From contig JAJXXW010000004.1 in NCBI GenBank assembly GCA_021780905.1, positions 1-62,393 of the forward strand: a stretch of 62,393 nucleotides of DNA, in the 5' to 3' direction. Source of the stretch: a bacterium. Its GTDB lineage: Bacteria > Verrucomicrobiota > Verrucomicrobiia > Limisphaerales > UBA11358. Shown piece after piece: positions 8,176-15,706 of the stretch. Position 1 is the stretch's first letter; every line of letters begins with the position of its first letter. Below the pieces are notes generated by a model. That model did not search any database, had not been told where the DNA came from, and was given only the letters and a program-made list of their open reading frames with translations. A program made the translations under genes and the position numbers.

Positions 8176-10121
8176 CTTTAGGATTGCTCCTGCTCATCGC
8201 TTTCCTGGTGCTGGCGGCCAGCATCGTCGGCGGTTTCCGACGACCCCGAATCTGGCTCGCGCTGACCGCGACCGGCGCGGCGGTCGGCATGGTCGCGGCG
8301 CTGCGGGTGCTGCTGGGCGGCGATCATTGGGAGTGGCAAAGCGGATTCCTGCTGGGCGGCGAACCGCTGCATCTGCGGCTGGATGGAATCAGCGCCTTGT
8401 TCCTGATGCTGGTGTCGGTGGCGGGCGGAACCGGGGCCGTGTATTCCCACGAGTATTGGAACGATCAGCATAATCCGTCGTCCGCTCCGCGCGGCCGCGC
8501 CTGGTGGAGCGCGCTCTTGATTTGCATGGGGCTGGTGCTGACGGTTTCCAACGGCCTGCATTTTCTCATCGCCTGGGAACTGTTCGCCCTCTGCGGTTAT
8601 TTTTTAATCACGCTGGATCGGGAACCCCAAGGGGTGCGGGCCGCCGGCTGGCTTTATCTGGCGGCCTCCCACGCGGGCACGATGTGCCTGTTCGCCTTCT
8701 TCGCCCTGCTGGCGTCACGCACCGGCAGTTGGGATCTCGGCCCAATGCGCGACCATCCGCAACTGGCGCCTTTGTTCTGGCTCGCGCTGTTTGGGTTTGG
8801 CGTAAAGGCCGGTTTTTTTCCGCTGCACATCTGGCTGCCCTCGGCGCACGCCAACGCGCCAAGCCACGTTTCCGCGATCATGTCCGGCGTGGCCATCAAG
8901 ATGGGCATCTACGGCATCATTCGGTTCAGCGGATGGCTGCCGGTCCCGCCCGCAGCCGGCTGGGTGGTGATCGGCCTCGGCGCAACGAGCGCGCTCCTTG
9001 GCATCGCATTCGCGTTCGCGCAAAACGATTTCAAGCGGCTGCTCGCGTATTGCTCGGTGGAAAATATCGGCATCATCATGATTGGCGTCGGCGTCGCGTT
9101 GCTCGCGGTGACGCAGGGCGACGCGCCGTGGGGCCGGCTGGCGCTGGCCGGGGCGTTGCTGCACGTGTGGAATCATGGGGCGTTCAAATCCCTGTTGTTC
9201 TTTGGTGCCGGTTCGGTGCTGCACGCCACGGGCACGCGGGAGATGAGCCGGCTGGGCGGATTGGCGCGGACCATGCCGTGGACCGCCGGTTTGTTTGCGC
9301 TCGGCACCGTGGCCGTGGCGGGTCTGCCGCCGCTCAACGGATTCGTCAGCGAATGGTTGATCTATCTCGGCCTGTTCGATGTCGTGACGGGCCGGGGAGC
9401 CGCGGCGTGGATCGCCATGCCCGCCGTCATCATGCTGGCGGTGGCCGGGGCGATGGCGATGGCGAGTTTCACGAAGGCCGGCGCGATGATTTTTCTCGGC
9501 GCACCGCGCACGCAGCCGGCGGCACAGGCGCACGAATGCGGCTGGTGGATGCGCGCCCCGATGCTGGTGCTGGCCAGCATCTGCGTGGTCATCGGCCTGG
9601 CCCCGATTTTATTCTGGCCGGCGATGGCCAGCGCGGTGGCCAGCTGGCAACCCGCGTGGGCGACGGCCGAACCGCCCGCACCGCTGCTCACCATCGGCTC
9701 GGCGCAAGTGGTGCTGGCGATTCTGATCTTGGCGGCGGCAGCCTGGCTGTGGCGGAAAGCTTTCGTCAATGGCGTGCGGCGCAGCCCGACGTGGGACTGC
9801 GCCTACGCGGCCCCGACGGCGCGGATGCAATACACCAGCTCGTCCTTCGCGGGCATCGTCTCCGGCTGGATGCGCTGGGTCTTGCAACCGGTGCGCCAGG
9901 TGCGCCGTCCGCGCGGCCACTTTCCGGCGGAGGCCATCCGCTTGGAGCGGGTTCCCGAAACGGTGCTGGAGCGCATCATTACACCGGCGGGTGACATCAT
10001 CATGCAAGTGTCCACCGCCGTGCGCCACTTGCAGCACGGACGCCTCCAGTTCTATATCCTTTATGTGCTGGCCGGTTTAATCGGCATTGGCATTCTCGTA
10101 TGGTTGGGAGGCACGCCATGA
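8172..10121 (+). CDS. HyfB/NuoL-like antiporter-type membrane subunit, copy 2
   Basis: Also 649 residues, a close paralogue of the 5454 gene with the same charged sites: LIAWELFALCGYFL, SAHANAPSHVSAIMSGVAIK, NDFKRLLAYCSVENIGI and HVWNHGAFKSLLFFGAG. It starts by ATGA overlap with the HTH-EIIA gene and ends by ATGA overlap with the HyfC-like gene, so translation is likely coupled. Both C-termini share TWDCAYA.PTARMQYT-type sequence, which is known from HyfB and NuoL-like subunits of hydrogenase-related complexes. Confidence 0.85.
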   Translation: MTLGLLLLIAFLVLAASIVGGFRRPRIWLALTATGAAVGMVAALRVLLGGDHWEWQSGFLLGGEPLHLRLDGISALFLMLVSVAGGTGAVYSHEYWNDQHNPSSAPRGRAWWSALLICMGLVLTVSNGLHFLIAWELFALCGYFLITLDREPQGVRAAGWLYLAASHAGTMCLFAFFALLASRTGSWDLGPMRDHPQLAPLFWLALFGFGVKAGFFPLHIWLPSAHANAPSHVSAIMSGVAIKMGIYGIIRFSGWLPVPPAAGWVVIGLGATSALLGIAFAFAQNDFKRLLAYCSVENIGIIMIGVGVALLAVTQGDAPWGRLALAGALLHVWNHGAFKSLLFFGAGSVLHATGTREMSRLGGLARTMPWTAGLFALGTVAVAGLPPLNGFVSEWLIYLGLFDVVTGRGAAAWIAMPAVIMLAVAGAMAMASFTKAGAMIFLGAPRTQPAAQAHECGWWMRAPMLVLASICVVIGLAPILFWPAMASAVASWQPAWATAEPPAPLLTIGSAQVVLAILILAAAAWLWRKAFVNGVRRSPTWDCAYAAPTARMQYTSSSFAGIVSGWMRWVLQPVRQVRRPRGHFPAEAIRLERVPETVLERIITPAGDIIMQVSTAVRHLQHGRLQFYILYVLAGLIGIGILVWLGGTP

Positions 10122-11026
10122 ACTTGATCCTCGACCTCATTCTCCGGCTCGCGTTGTGGCTGCTGCTGGCCCCGCTGCTGCCGGGCATCATCAACAAAGT
10201 GAAAGCCTGGATCGCGGGCCGTCGCGGGCCGCCGGTGCTGCAACTTTACTATGATCTGGCGAAGCTGTGGCGGAAAAGCGTGCTGATGAGCCATCTCGCC
10301 TCACCGGGTTTCATCATCGGACCAGCCGTGGGGTGGGTGGCGCTGGTCGCAGCCGCGCTGTTGATGCCGCTGGGGCCGATGGGCAGTGCGGTGAGTTTTC
10401 GCGGTGATGTGCTGCTGTTGATTTATCTGCTGGCGCTGGCGCGGTTTTGCACGGCGTGGGCGGCGATGGAAACCGGTTCGGCCTTTGAGGGCATGGGCGC
10501 GGCGCGCGAAGTCAGCTATGCGGTGCTCGCAGAAGCCGCCATCATCGCAGCGGTGCTGTCGCTCATCGTCCACACCGGCAGCGTTTCATTGATCACGATG
10601 CTTTCGCCTTCGGCGGGCGCGGGCGTGGCTTTGCTGGCGGCGGGATTGTTCACCGTGCTGCTGGCAGAAAATTGCCGCGTGCCTTTCGACGATCCCAACA
10701 CGCACCTGGAGTTGACGATGATTCACGAAGTCATGGTGCTGGATCACAGCGGGCCGCCGCTGGCCACCATTTTGCATGGCGCTTCCGTGAAGCTGCTGTT
10801 GTTCGCCGTGCTGCTCGTCCAGGCGGTGTTGCCGATTGGAGAAATGTCCCCGCTCGCCGCGACCGGCACATTGGTGGCGGGAGTTTTGATGGTCACGGTC
10901 GGCGTGGGATTGGTGGAATCACTGGTGGCGCGGCTCGCGTTCAAGCGCGTGCCGCTGCTGCTGACCACCGCGTTTCTGCTGTGCCTGTTTGCGCTGCTGG
11001 TGGCGTGGAAAGGCGGCGCCAAATGA
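10118..11026 (+). CDS. HyfC/NuoH-like membrane subunit
   Basis: About 302 residues with around eight membrane segments. NuoH-family segments are clear: RRGPPVLQLYYDLAKLWRK near the N-terminus (quinone-site loop in complex I) and ENCRVPFDDPNTHLELTMIHE, with its cluster of acidic residues. This subunit anchors the peripheral arm to the membrane and carries ions near the redox site in relatives. The start at 10118 overlaps the stop of HyfB copy 2. The next gene overlaps it by ATGA. Confidence 0.88.
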   Translation: MNLILDLILRLALWLLLAPLLPGIINKVKAWIAGRRGPPVLQLYYDLAKLWRKSVLMSHLASPGFIIGPAVGWVALVAAALLMPLGPMGSAVSFRGDVLLLIYLLALARFCTAWAAMETGSAFEGMGAAREVSYAVLAEAAIIAAVLSLIVHTGSVSLITMLSPSAGAGVALLAAGLFTVLLAENCRVPFDDPNTHLELTMIHEVMVLDHSGPPLATILHGASVKLLLFAVLLVQAVLPIGEMSPLAATGTLVAGVLMVTVGVGLVESLVARLAFKRVPLLLTTAFLLCLFALLVAWKGGAK

Positions 11027-11667
11027 GTGGCACCTTGAACCTGCTGATTGGTCTGGCGATGGGCTTGAACCTGCTCGCGCTCGGCAGCAGCCGGCTGCCG
11101 TCGCTCATCCGCGCCATGTCCGTGCAAGGCATGTTGCTGGGCGTGATGCCGCTGGTGATGGAACACGAACGGCTCGACTGGCGCATCATGCTGGTCGCGG
11201 CGGCCACGATCGCCGGCAAGGGCGTGGTGATTCCCGGCCTGCTGCGGCGGGCGATGCGCGCCGCGAACATCGAACGGGAGATCGAACCGTTCATCGGTTT
11301 CGTGCCGTCGCTCTTGCTTGGCGCCGGTGGCACCATTGCGGCCGTGGCGCTGGCGCGGGCGTTGCCGCTGCTGCCGGAACATGTCGGCACGCTGCTGGTG
11401 CCAGGTTCGCTGGCCTCGATCCTGACCGGTTTCATTCTGTTGATTGGCCGGGCCAAGGCGATTTCCCAGGTCTGCGGTTATCTGATTTTGGAAAACGGCA
11501 TTTACCTGTTCGGCCTGCTGCTCATCCACTCGACACCGCTGCTGGTGGAATCGGGCATCCTGCTGGATGTCACCGTGGGCGTGTTCATCATCGGCATCAT
11601 CGTGGACCGCATCCAACGCGCCTTTGACTCGCTCGACACGCGCAAACTCACCACTCTCCGCGAATGA
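11023..11667 (+). CDS. HyfE/NuoK-like membrane subunit
   Basis: The product is 214 residues, the length of HyfE, and has about six to seven membrane segments. The C-terminal half, with QVCGYLILENGIYLFGLLL and ESGILLDVTVGVFIIGII, is the NuoK-like core with the membrane Glu. It overlaps both neighbours by ATGA. In group 4 complexes HyfE joins the antiporter-like subunits to the core. Confidence 0.86.
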   Translation: MSGTLNLLIGLAMGLNLLALGSSRLPSLIRAMSVQGMLLGVMPLVMEHERLDWRIMLVAAATIAGKGVVIPGLLRRAMRAANIEREIEPFIGFVPSLLLGAGGTIAAVALARALPLLPEHVGTLLVPGSLASILTGFILLIGRAKAISQVCGYLILENGIYLFGLLLIHSTPLLVESGILLDVTVGVFIIGIIVDRIQRAFDSLDTRKLTTLRE

Positions 11668-13106
11668 ATCCGCTTCTACTCATCATTGTGCCCTTGGTCG
11701 GGGCCGCGCTGGCGGCGCTCTGGCCGGGCAACCGCACCCGGCCCTGGTTCCTGCCGGTCGTCAGCTTGCTGCATGTCGGGATGACGTTTTGGCTGTTTAT
11801 CAATCCGCCCGTCGTTGCACCGGATGCCTGGCTGGGTTTTGATCCGCTGGCGCGGGCGGTGTTGCCGGTTGTGTCGCTGCTGTTCCTCGTCTGCGCCGCT
11901 TACGGTGTTTCTTACCTGCGCATCCGGTCGGAGCGGCCCAACCGCGTGTTTGTCGCGTCGTTGCTGGCGATCCTGGGTTTGTTGAGCGCCGGTCATCAGG
12001 CCCGGCATCTGGGGTTGCTCTGGATCACGACGGAGGCCGTCACGCTGGCGGCGGTTCCGCTCCTGCACTTCAACAACACGCCACGCGCCTTCGAGGCGAC
12101 GTGGAAATATCTGCTCGTCGGCGGCACCGGCATCGCGCTGTCGCTGCTCGGCTCCTTCTGTCTCGGCTACTCTTCCTTGCATGGCGGCGGCGTGGGCGAT
12201 TTGACCTTCACCGCCCTCACGGCTCAAGGCGCGGGCTTGTCGCGCCCCTGGGTTTTGACGGCGTGGGTGTTGTTGCTGGTCGGTTACGGAACGAAGATGG
12301 GACTGGCTCCGATGCACACTTGGAAGCCCGACGCTTACGGTGAAGCCCCGGGCCTGGTGGGGGCGATTCTGGCGGGCGGCGTCACTACAGTGGCGTTCAC
12401 CGCCATCCTGCGCGTGCGCTCCGTGGTCGCGTCTTCCGGCGAGGGCGCGATTGCCGACCGCACCTTGCTCGTCATCGGACTTTTTTCCATGCTGGTCGCC
12501 GCGCTGTTTCTTTTGGGGACGCGCGATTACAAACGGATGCTCGCTTATTCGAGCGTGGAACACATGGGCATCCTCTGCATCGGTGCGGCGTTCGGCGCGG
12601 CGGGCGCGGCGGCGGCGTTGTTTCATGTGTGGAGCAACAGCCTGACCAAAGGCTCGCTGTTTTCGAGCGCGGGGAACATCCGCCGCGCGGCCGGCTCGCC
12701 CTTGATGAATGACGTGCGCGGCATGTCGGTGCTCACGCCCCGTTCGGCGGCGCTCTTTGTCACCGGGATGTTCGCCGTCACAGCCTGTCCGCCCTTCGGT
12801 CCATTCTTCAGCGAGCTGCTGGTCGTGCGCGCCGGACTGGCTGCCGGGCATGGTCTGGCCATTGCGATATTTCTTGGCTGCCTGCTGCTGGCTTTTTTCG
12901 GCCTGACGCGCGTGGTCTTTGGCATCGTGGACGGCCGCCCGCGTCCGGCGGCGAAGGCCAACAGCAAAAATTTCGTCGAAACCGTCGGCGTGGTCGCGCC
13001 GCCGCTCCTGCTGCTGGGCCTGTCGTTGTGGCTCGGACTTTTCACCCCGGCGATTTTGCGCGAAGCCTGGCTGGCGGCCGTCGCCCAACTTTATCCCACT
13101 CCATGA
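11664..13106 (+). CDS. HyfF/NuoN-like antiporter-type membrane subunit
   Basis: The 480-residue protein has about 14 membrane segments and the Proton_antipo_M core. The Glu of LLWITTEAVTLAAVPLLH, KMGLAPMHTWKPDAYGEAPG, DYKRMLAYSSVEHMGIL and NSLTKGSLF correspond to the conserved charged sites of HyfF. This is the third antiporter-like subunit in the operon. It starts and ends by 4-bp overlap with its neighbours. Confidence 0.88.
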   Translation: MNPLLLIIVPLVGAALAALWPGNRTRPWFLPVVSLLHVGMTFWLFINPPVVAPDAWLGFDPLARAVLPVVSLLFLVCAAYGVSYLRIRSERPNRVFVASLLAILGLLSAGHQARHLGLLWITTEAVTLAAVPLLHFNNTPRAFEATWKYLLVGGTGIALSLLGSFCLGYSSLHGGGVGDLTFTALTAQGAGLSRPWVLTAWVLLLVGYGTKMGLAPMHTWKPDAYGEAPGLVGAILAGGVTTVAFTAILRVRSVVASSGEGAIADRTLLVIGLFSMLVAALFLLGTRDYKRMLAYSSVEHMGILCIGAAFGAAGAAAALFHVWSNSLTKGSLFSSAGNIRRAAGSPLMNDVRGMSVLTPRSAALFVTGMFAVTACPPFGPFFSELLVVRAGLAAGHGLAIAIFLGCLLLAFFGLTRVVFGIVDGRPRPAAKANSKNFVETVGVVAPPLLLLGLSLWLGLFTPAILREAWLAAVAQLYPTP

Positions 13107-14590
13107 GCGCCTCCACTCCCTTTGCCCTGCTGGCCAACGCCACGAGTCTTCCCTGGGCGGAAATCCCCGCGTGGCCGGCGGCGGAATTCATCCGCGCCAC
13201 GGCGAAAGAACTGACGCGCGGTGCCCGCTTGTGCGCCTTCTTTGGCGTGCCTGAAGGCGGAGAGATACGGCTCGTCGCTGTGCTGGCCTTCGATGCCGAC
13301 AACACTCTCGCCGTCGGGCGCAGCACACCGTTCACCGGCAGTTTTCCGTCGCTCACCGTGACGCATCCGCAGGCACATTTGTTCGAGCGCGAAGTCTGGG
13401 AGCAGCACGGACTCACGCCGGAAGGTCATCCGTGGCTCAAGCCCGTGCGGCGCACGAATGAAAACGGCAATGCGCCCGCGAACGGGGAATTTTTTCGTGT
13501 GGACGGCGGTGAAGTTCACGAAGTCGCGGTCGGCCCGGTTCACGCGGGAATTATTGAACCAGGCCATTTCCGTTTCCAATGCGCGGGCGAGGAAGTGTTG
13601 CATTTGGAAATCGCGCTCGGTTATCAGCATCGCGGGGTCGAGGAGGCGCTGACGGGCGGCCCGCATCTTGCGACCTTGAGCCAGATGGAAACCGTGGCGG
13701 GCGACACCACCATCGCCCACGCGACCGCCCACGCGACCGTCATGGAAGCGCTCGCCGGAACGGAAGCCCCGTTGCGCGCGCAATGGCTGCGGGCGATGGC
13801 GCTCGAACTCGAACGCCTCGCCAACCATACCGGCGACCTGGGCGCGCTGGCCGGCGACGTGGCGTTTCTGCCCACGATGTCGGCGTGCGGCAAAATCCGT
13901 GGCGACTTTCTCAACCTCACCGCGCTGATTTGCTGGAACCGTTTTGGTCGCGGCCTCGTGCGACCGGGCGGTTGTCGTCACGACCTCGAATCCAGTCGCG
14001 CGGCGCAGTTAATCGAGCGGCTGAAAACCGCGCTCGCCGACACCCGGCAGGCGGTGGCGTGGTTCTGGGATGCGGCGTCCGTTCGCACCCGCTTTGAAGA
14101 TGTCGGCAAGGTTTTTCCCGCGCAAGCCGCCGAAGTCGGACTGGTCGGCCCGGCGGCGCGGGCCTGCGGTCTGGTGCGTGACGTGCGTTACGATCACCCG
14201 GCGGGCTGGCATCGTTTTGCCCAGGCTCCGGTCGCTGTGTGGCCCGGCGGGGATGTCTTCGCCCGCGCCAAAGTGCGCTCGCTGGAAATTGAACGCTCGG
14301 GCGAATATCTCCGCGAACAACTGGCCGCGCCCGCCGAGGGCGAATGGCGCAGCGAACTGGCCGCGCCCGCCCCGGACACGTTGGCCGTGGCGTTGGTCGA
14401 AGGCTGGCGCGGCGAAGCCTGCCACGTCGCGTTGACCGATGACGCCGGACGCTTCCGCCGCTACAAGATTATTGATCCGTCGTTTCACAATTGGATCGGC
14501 CTCGCGCTGGCCATGCGCGGCACGGCCATCTCGGATTTTCCGATTTGCAACAAGAGCTTCAACCTCTCCTACTGCGGCTTTGATTTATGA
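13103..14590 (+). CDS. HyfG/HycE-like large subunit lacking the NiFe cysteine pattern
   Basis: The protein has about 495 residues. An N-terminal NuoC-like part (to about residue 160) is followed by the NuoD/hydrogenase large-subunit domain. GYQHRGVEEALTGG and ERLANHTGDLGALAGDVAF are typical. Where NiFe hydrogenases have the first CxxC (CGIC), this protein reads TVAGDTTIAHATA, with no Cys. The C-terminus has DPSFHNWIGLALAMRG and ICNKSFNLSYCGFDL, that is two Cys seven residues apart instead of CxxC. It is therefore unlikely to hold a normal NiFe site. This matches complexes known as energy-converting hydrogenase-related (Ehr). Confidence 0.85.
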   Translation: MSASTPFALLANATSLPWAEIPAWPAAEFIRATAKELTRGARLCAFFGVPEGGEIRLVAVLAFDADNTLAVGRSTPFTGSFPSLTVTHPQAHLFEREVWEQHGLTPEGHPWLKPVRRTNENGNAPANGEFFRVDGGEVHEVAVGPVHAGIIEPGHFRFQCAGEEVLHLEIALGYQHRGVEEALTGGPHLATLSQMETVAGDTTIAHATAHATVMEALAGTEAPLRAQWLRAMALELERLANHTGDLGALAGDVAFLPTMSACGKIRGDFLNLTALICWNRFGRGLVRPGGCRHDLESSRAAQLIERLKTALADTRQAVAWFWDAASVRTRFEDVGKVFPAQAAEVGLVGPAARACGLVRDVRYDHPAGWHRFAQAPVAVWPGGDVFARAKVRSLEIERSGEYLREQLAAPAEGEWRSELAAPAPDTLAVALVEGWRGEACHVALTDDAGRFRRYKIIDPSFHNWIGLALAMRGTAISDFPICNKSFNLSYCGFDL

Positions 14591-14605
14591 GACCGCCCCA
14601 AAATC

Positions 14606-15436
14606 ATGTTCGTCATTGATACCATCACCCATCGCCTGAAGCGCGGCTGCGAAACCATGGCCTACCCCAAAGGCCCGGCTCCTGCCCTGCCCGACCGCCA
14701 CGGCGGCGCGCTCAAGGCGGATGCGACAAAATGCGCCGCCGACTGCAACACCTGTGTGCCCGTCTGCCCGACTCAAGCCATCACCCGCCCGGCTGGAAAA
14801 CCCGTGGCGCTCGATCTCGGTCGTTGCATCTTTTGCGCCGCCTGTGTGGAAGTCTGTCCGCCGAAAGCCATCACGCAAACCAGCAATCACCGTATGGCCG
14901 TGCGCCGGCGCGAAGACCTTGTCCTCGGCGAACCCGGCCATGAACAGCTACACCTTGCGGTCGCGCTCGATGAAAAACTGCGCAAACTCTTTGGCCGTTC
15001 TCTGCGCTTGCGCCAAGTCAGTGCCGGTGGCTGCGCCGCATGTGAAGCGGACACCAATGTGCTCGGCACCATCGGCTGGGACCTCGGACGCTTTGGCATT
15101 CAGTTTGTCGCCTCGCCACGCCACGCCGACGGACTGCTGATCACTGGCCCGGTGACGAAGAACATGGAATTGGCGCTCCAGAAAACTTACGCCGCCGTGG
15201 CCGCGCCGAAAATCGTGATTGCCGTGGGTGCCTGCGCGATCGCCGGCGGACCCTTTGTCGGCCACGCGCAAGTCAACAACGGCGCGAGCGCGCTGGTGCC
15301 GGTGGATCTGTTCATCCCCGGCTGTCCGCCGCACTCGCTGACCATCCTGGATGGATTGTTGCGGCTGCTGGACCGGCTGGAGGAAAACCCGCGCGGGCAA
15401 TCGCTCAAATCTGTCGGCGGCTTCGTGCAAAAATAA
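14606..15436 (+). CDS. Fused HyfH-HyfI: 2[4Fe-4S] ferredoxin plus NuoB-like subunit
   Basis: This 276-residue protein joins two subunits that are usually separate. Residues 40-95 carry two four-Cys clusters, CAADCNTCVPVCP and CIFCAACVEVCP, as in HyfH/NuoI. Residues 130-265 are NuoB/HyfI-like with GGCAACEAD, AVGACAIAGG and IPGCPPHS, the four ligands of the proximal N2-type [4Fe-4S] cluster. So the electron path to the large subunit seems complete even though the NiFe ligands are not. It is the last gene of the operon, 15 bp after the HyfG-like gene. No clear terminator follows. Confidence 0.88.
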   Translation: MFVIDTITHRLKRGCETMAYPKGPAPALPDRHGGALKADATKCAADCNTCVPVCPTQAITRPAGKPVALDLGRCIFCAACVEVCPPKAITQTSNHRMAVRRREDLVLGEPGHEQLHLAVALDEKLRKLFGRSLRLRQVSAGGCAACEADTNVLGTIGWDLGRFGIQFVASPRHADGLLITGPVTKNMELALQKTYAAVAAPKIVIAVGACAIAGGPFVGHAQVNNGASALVPVDLFIPGCPPHSLTILDGLLRLLDRLEENPRGQSLKSVGGFVQK

Positions 15437-15706
15437 TTTTTCGCCGCGTCCTGTAGCCGCCACGCAACGCAAATCGGGCAATGGTCCGCTTGCCCTGACC
15501 AAGCACACCGTGCAGGAGGCCGCCAAGTCCAAGTTAAAGCCGCAGACCGCCGCCGGCCCGGGTGCGTGGTGGCCACCGCGGCAAAAATTTTAATGAATTT
15601 CCTCGAGGAGATGGTTGCAAAGCCGGTCACAAAGTTTTAGTTTCGGGCCAGCCGTTAGGTTCAAATCCAGACATCGGATACTTCGCCGCGATACGGCTTG
15701 AATACA

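Noticed and set aside
13103..14590. Calling the complex a functional NiFe hydrogenase
   Set aside because: Both N-terminal metal-binding cysteines are absent and the C-terminal pair has the wrong spacing.
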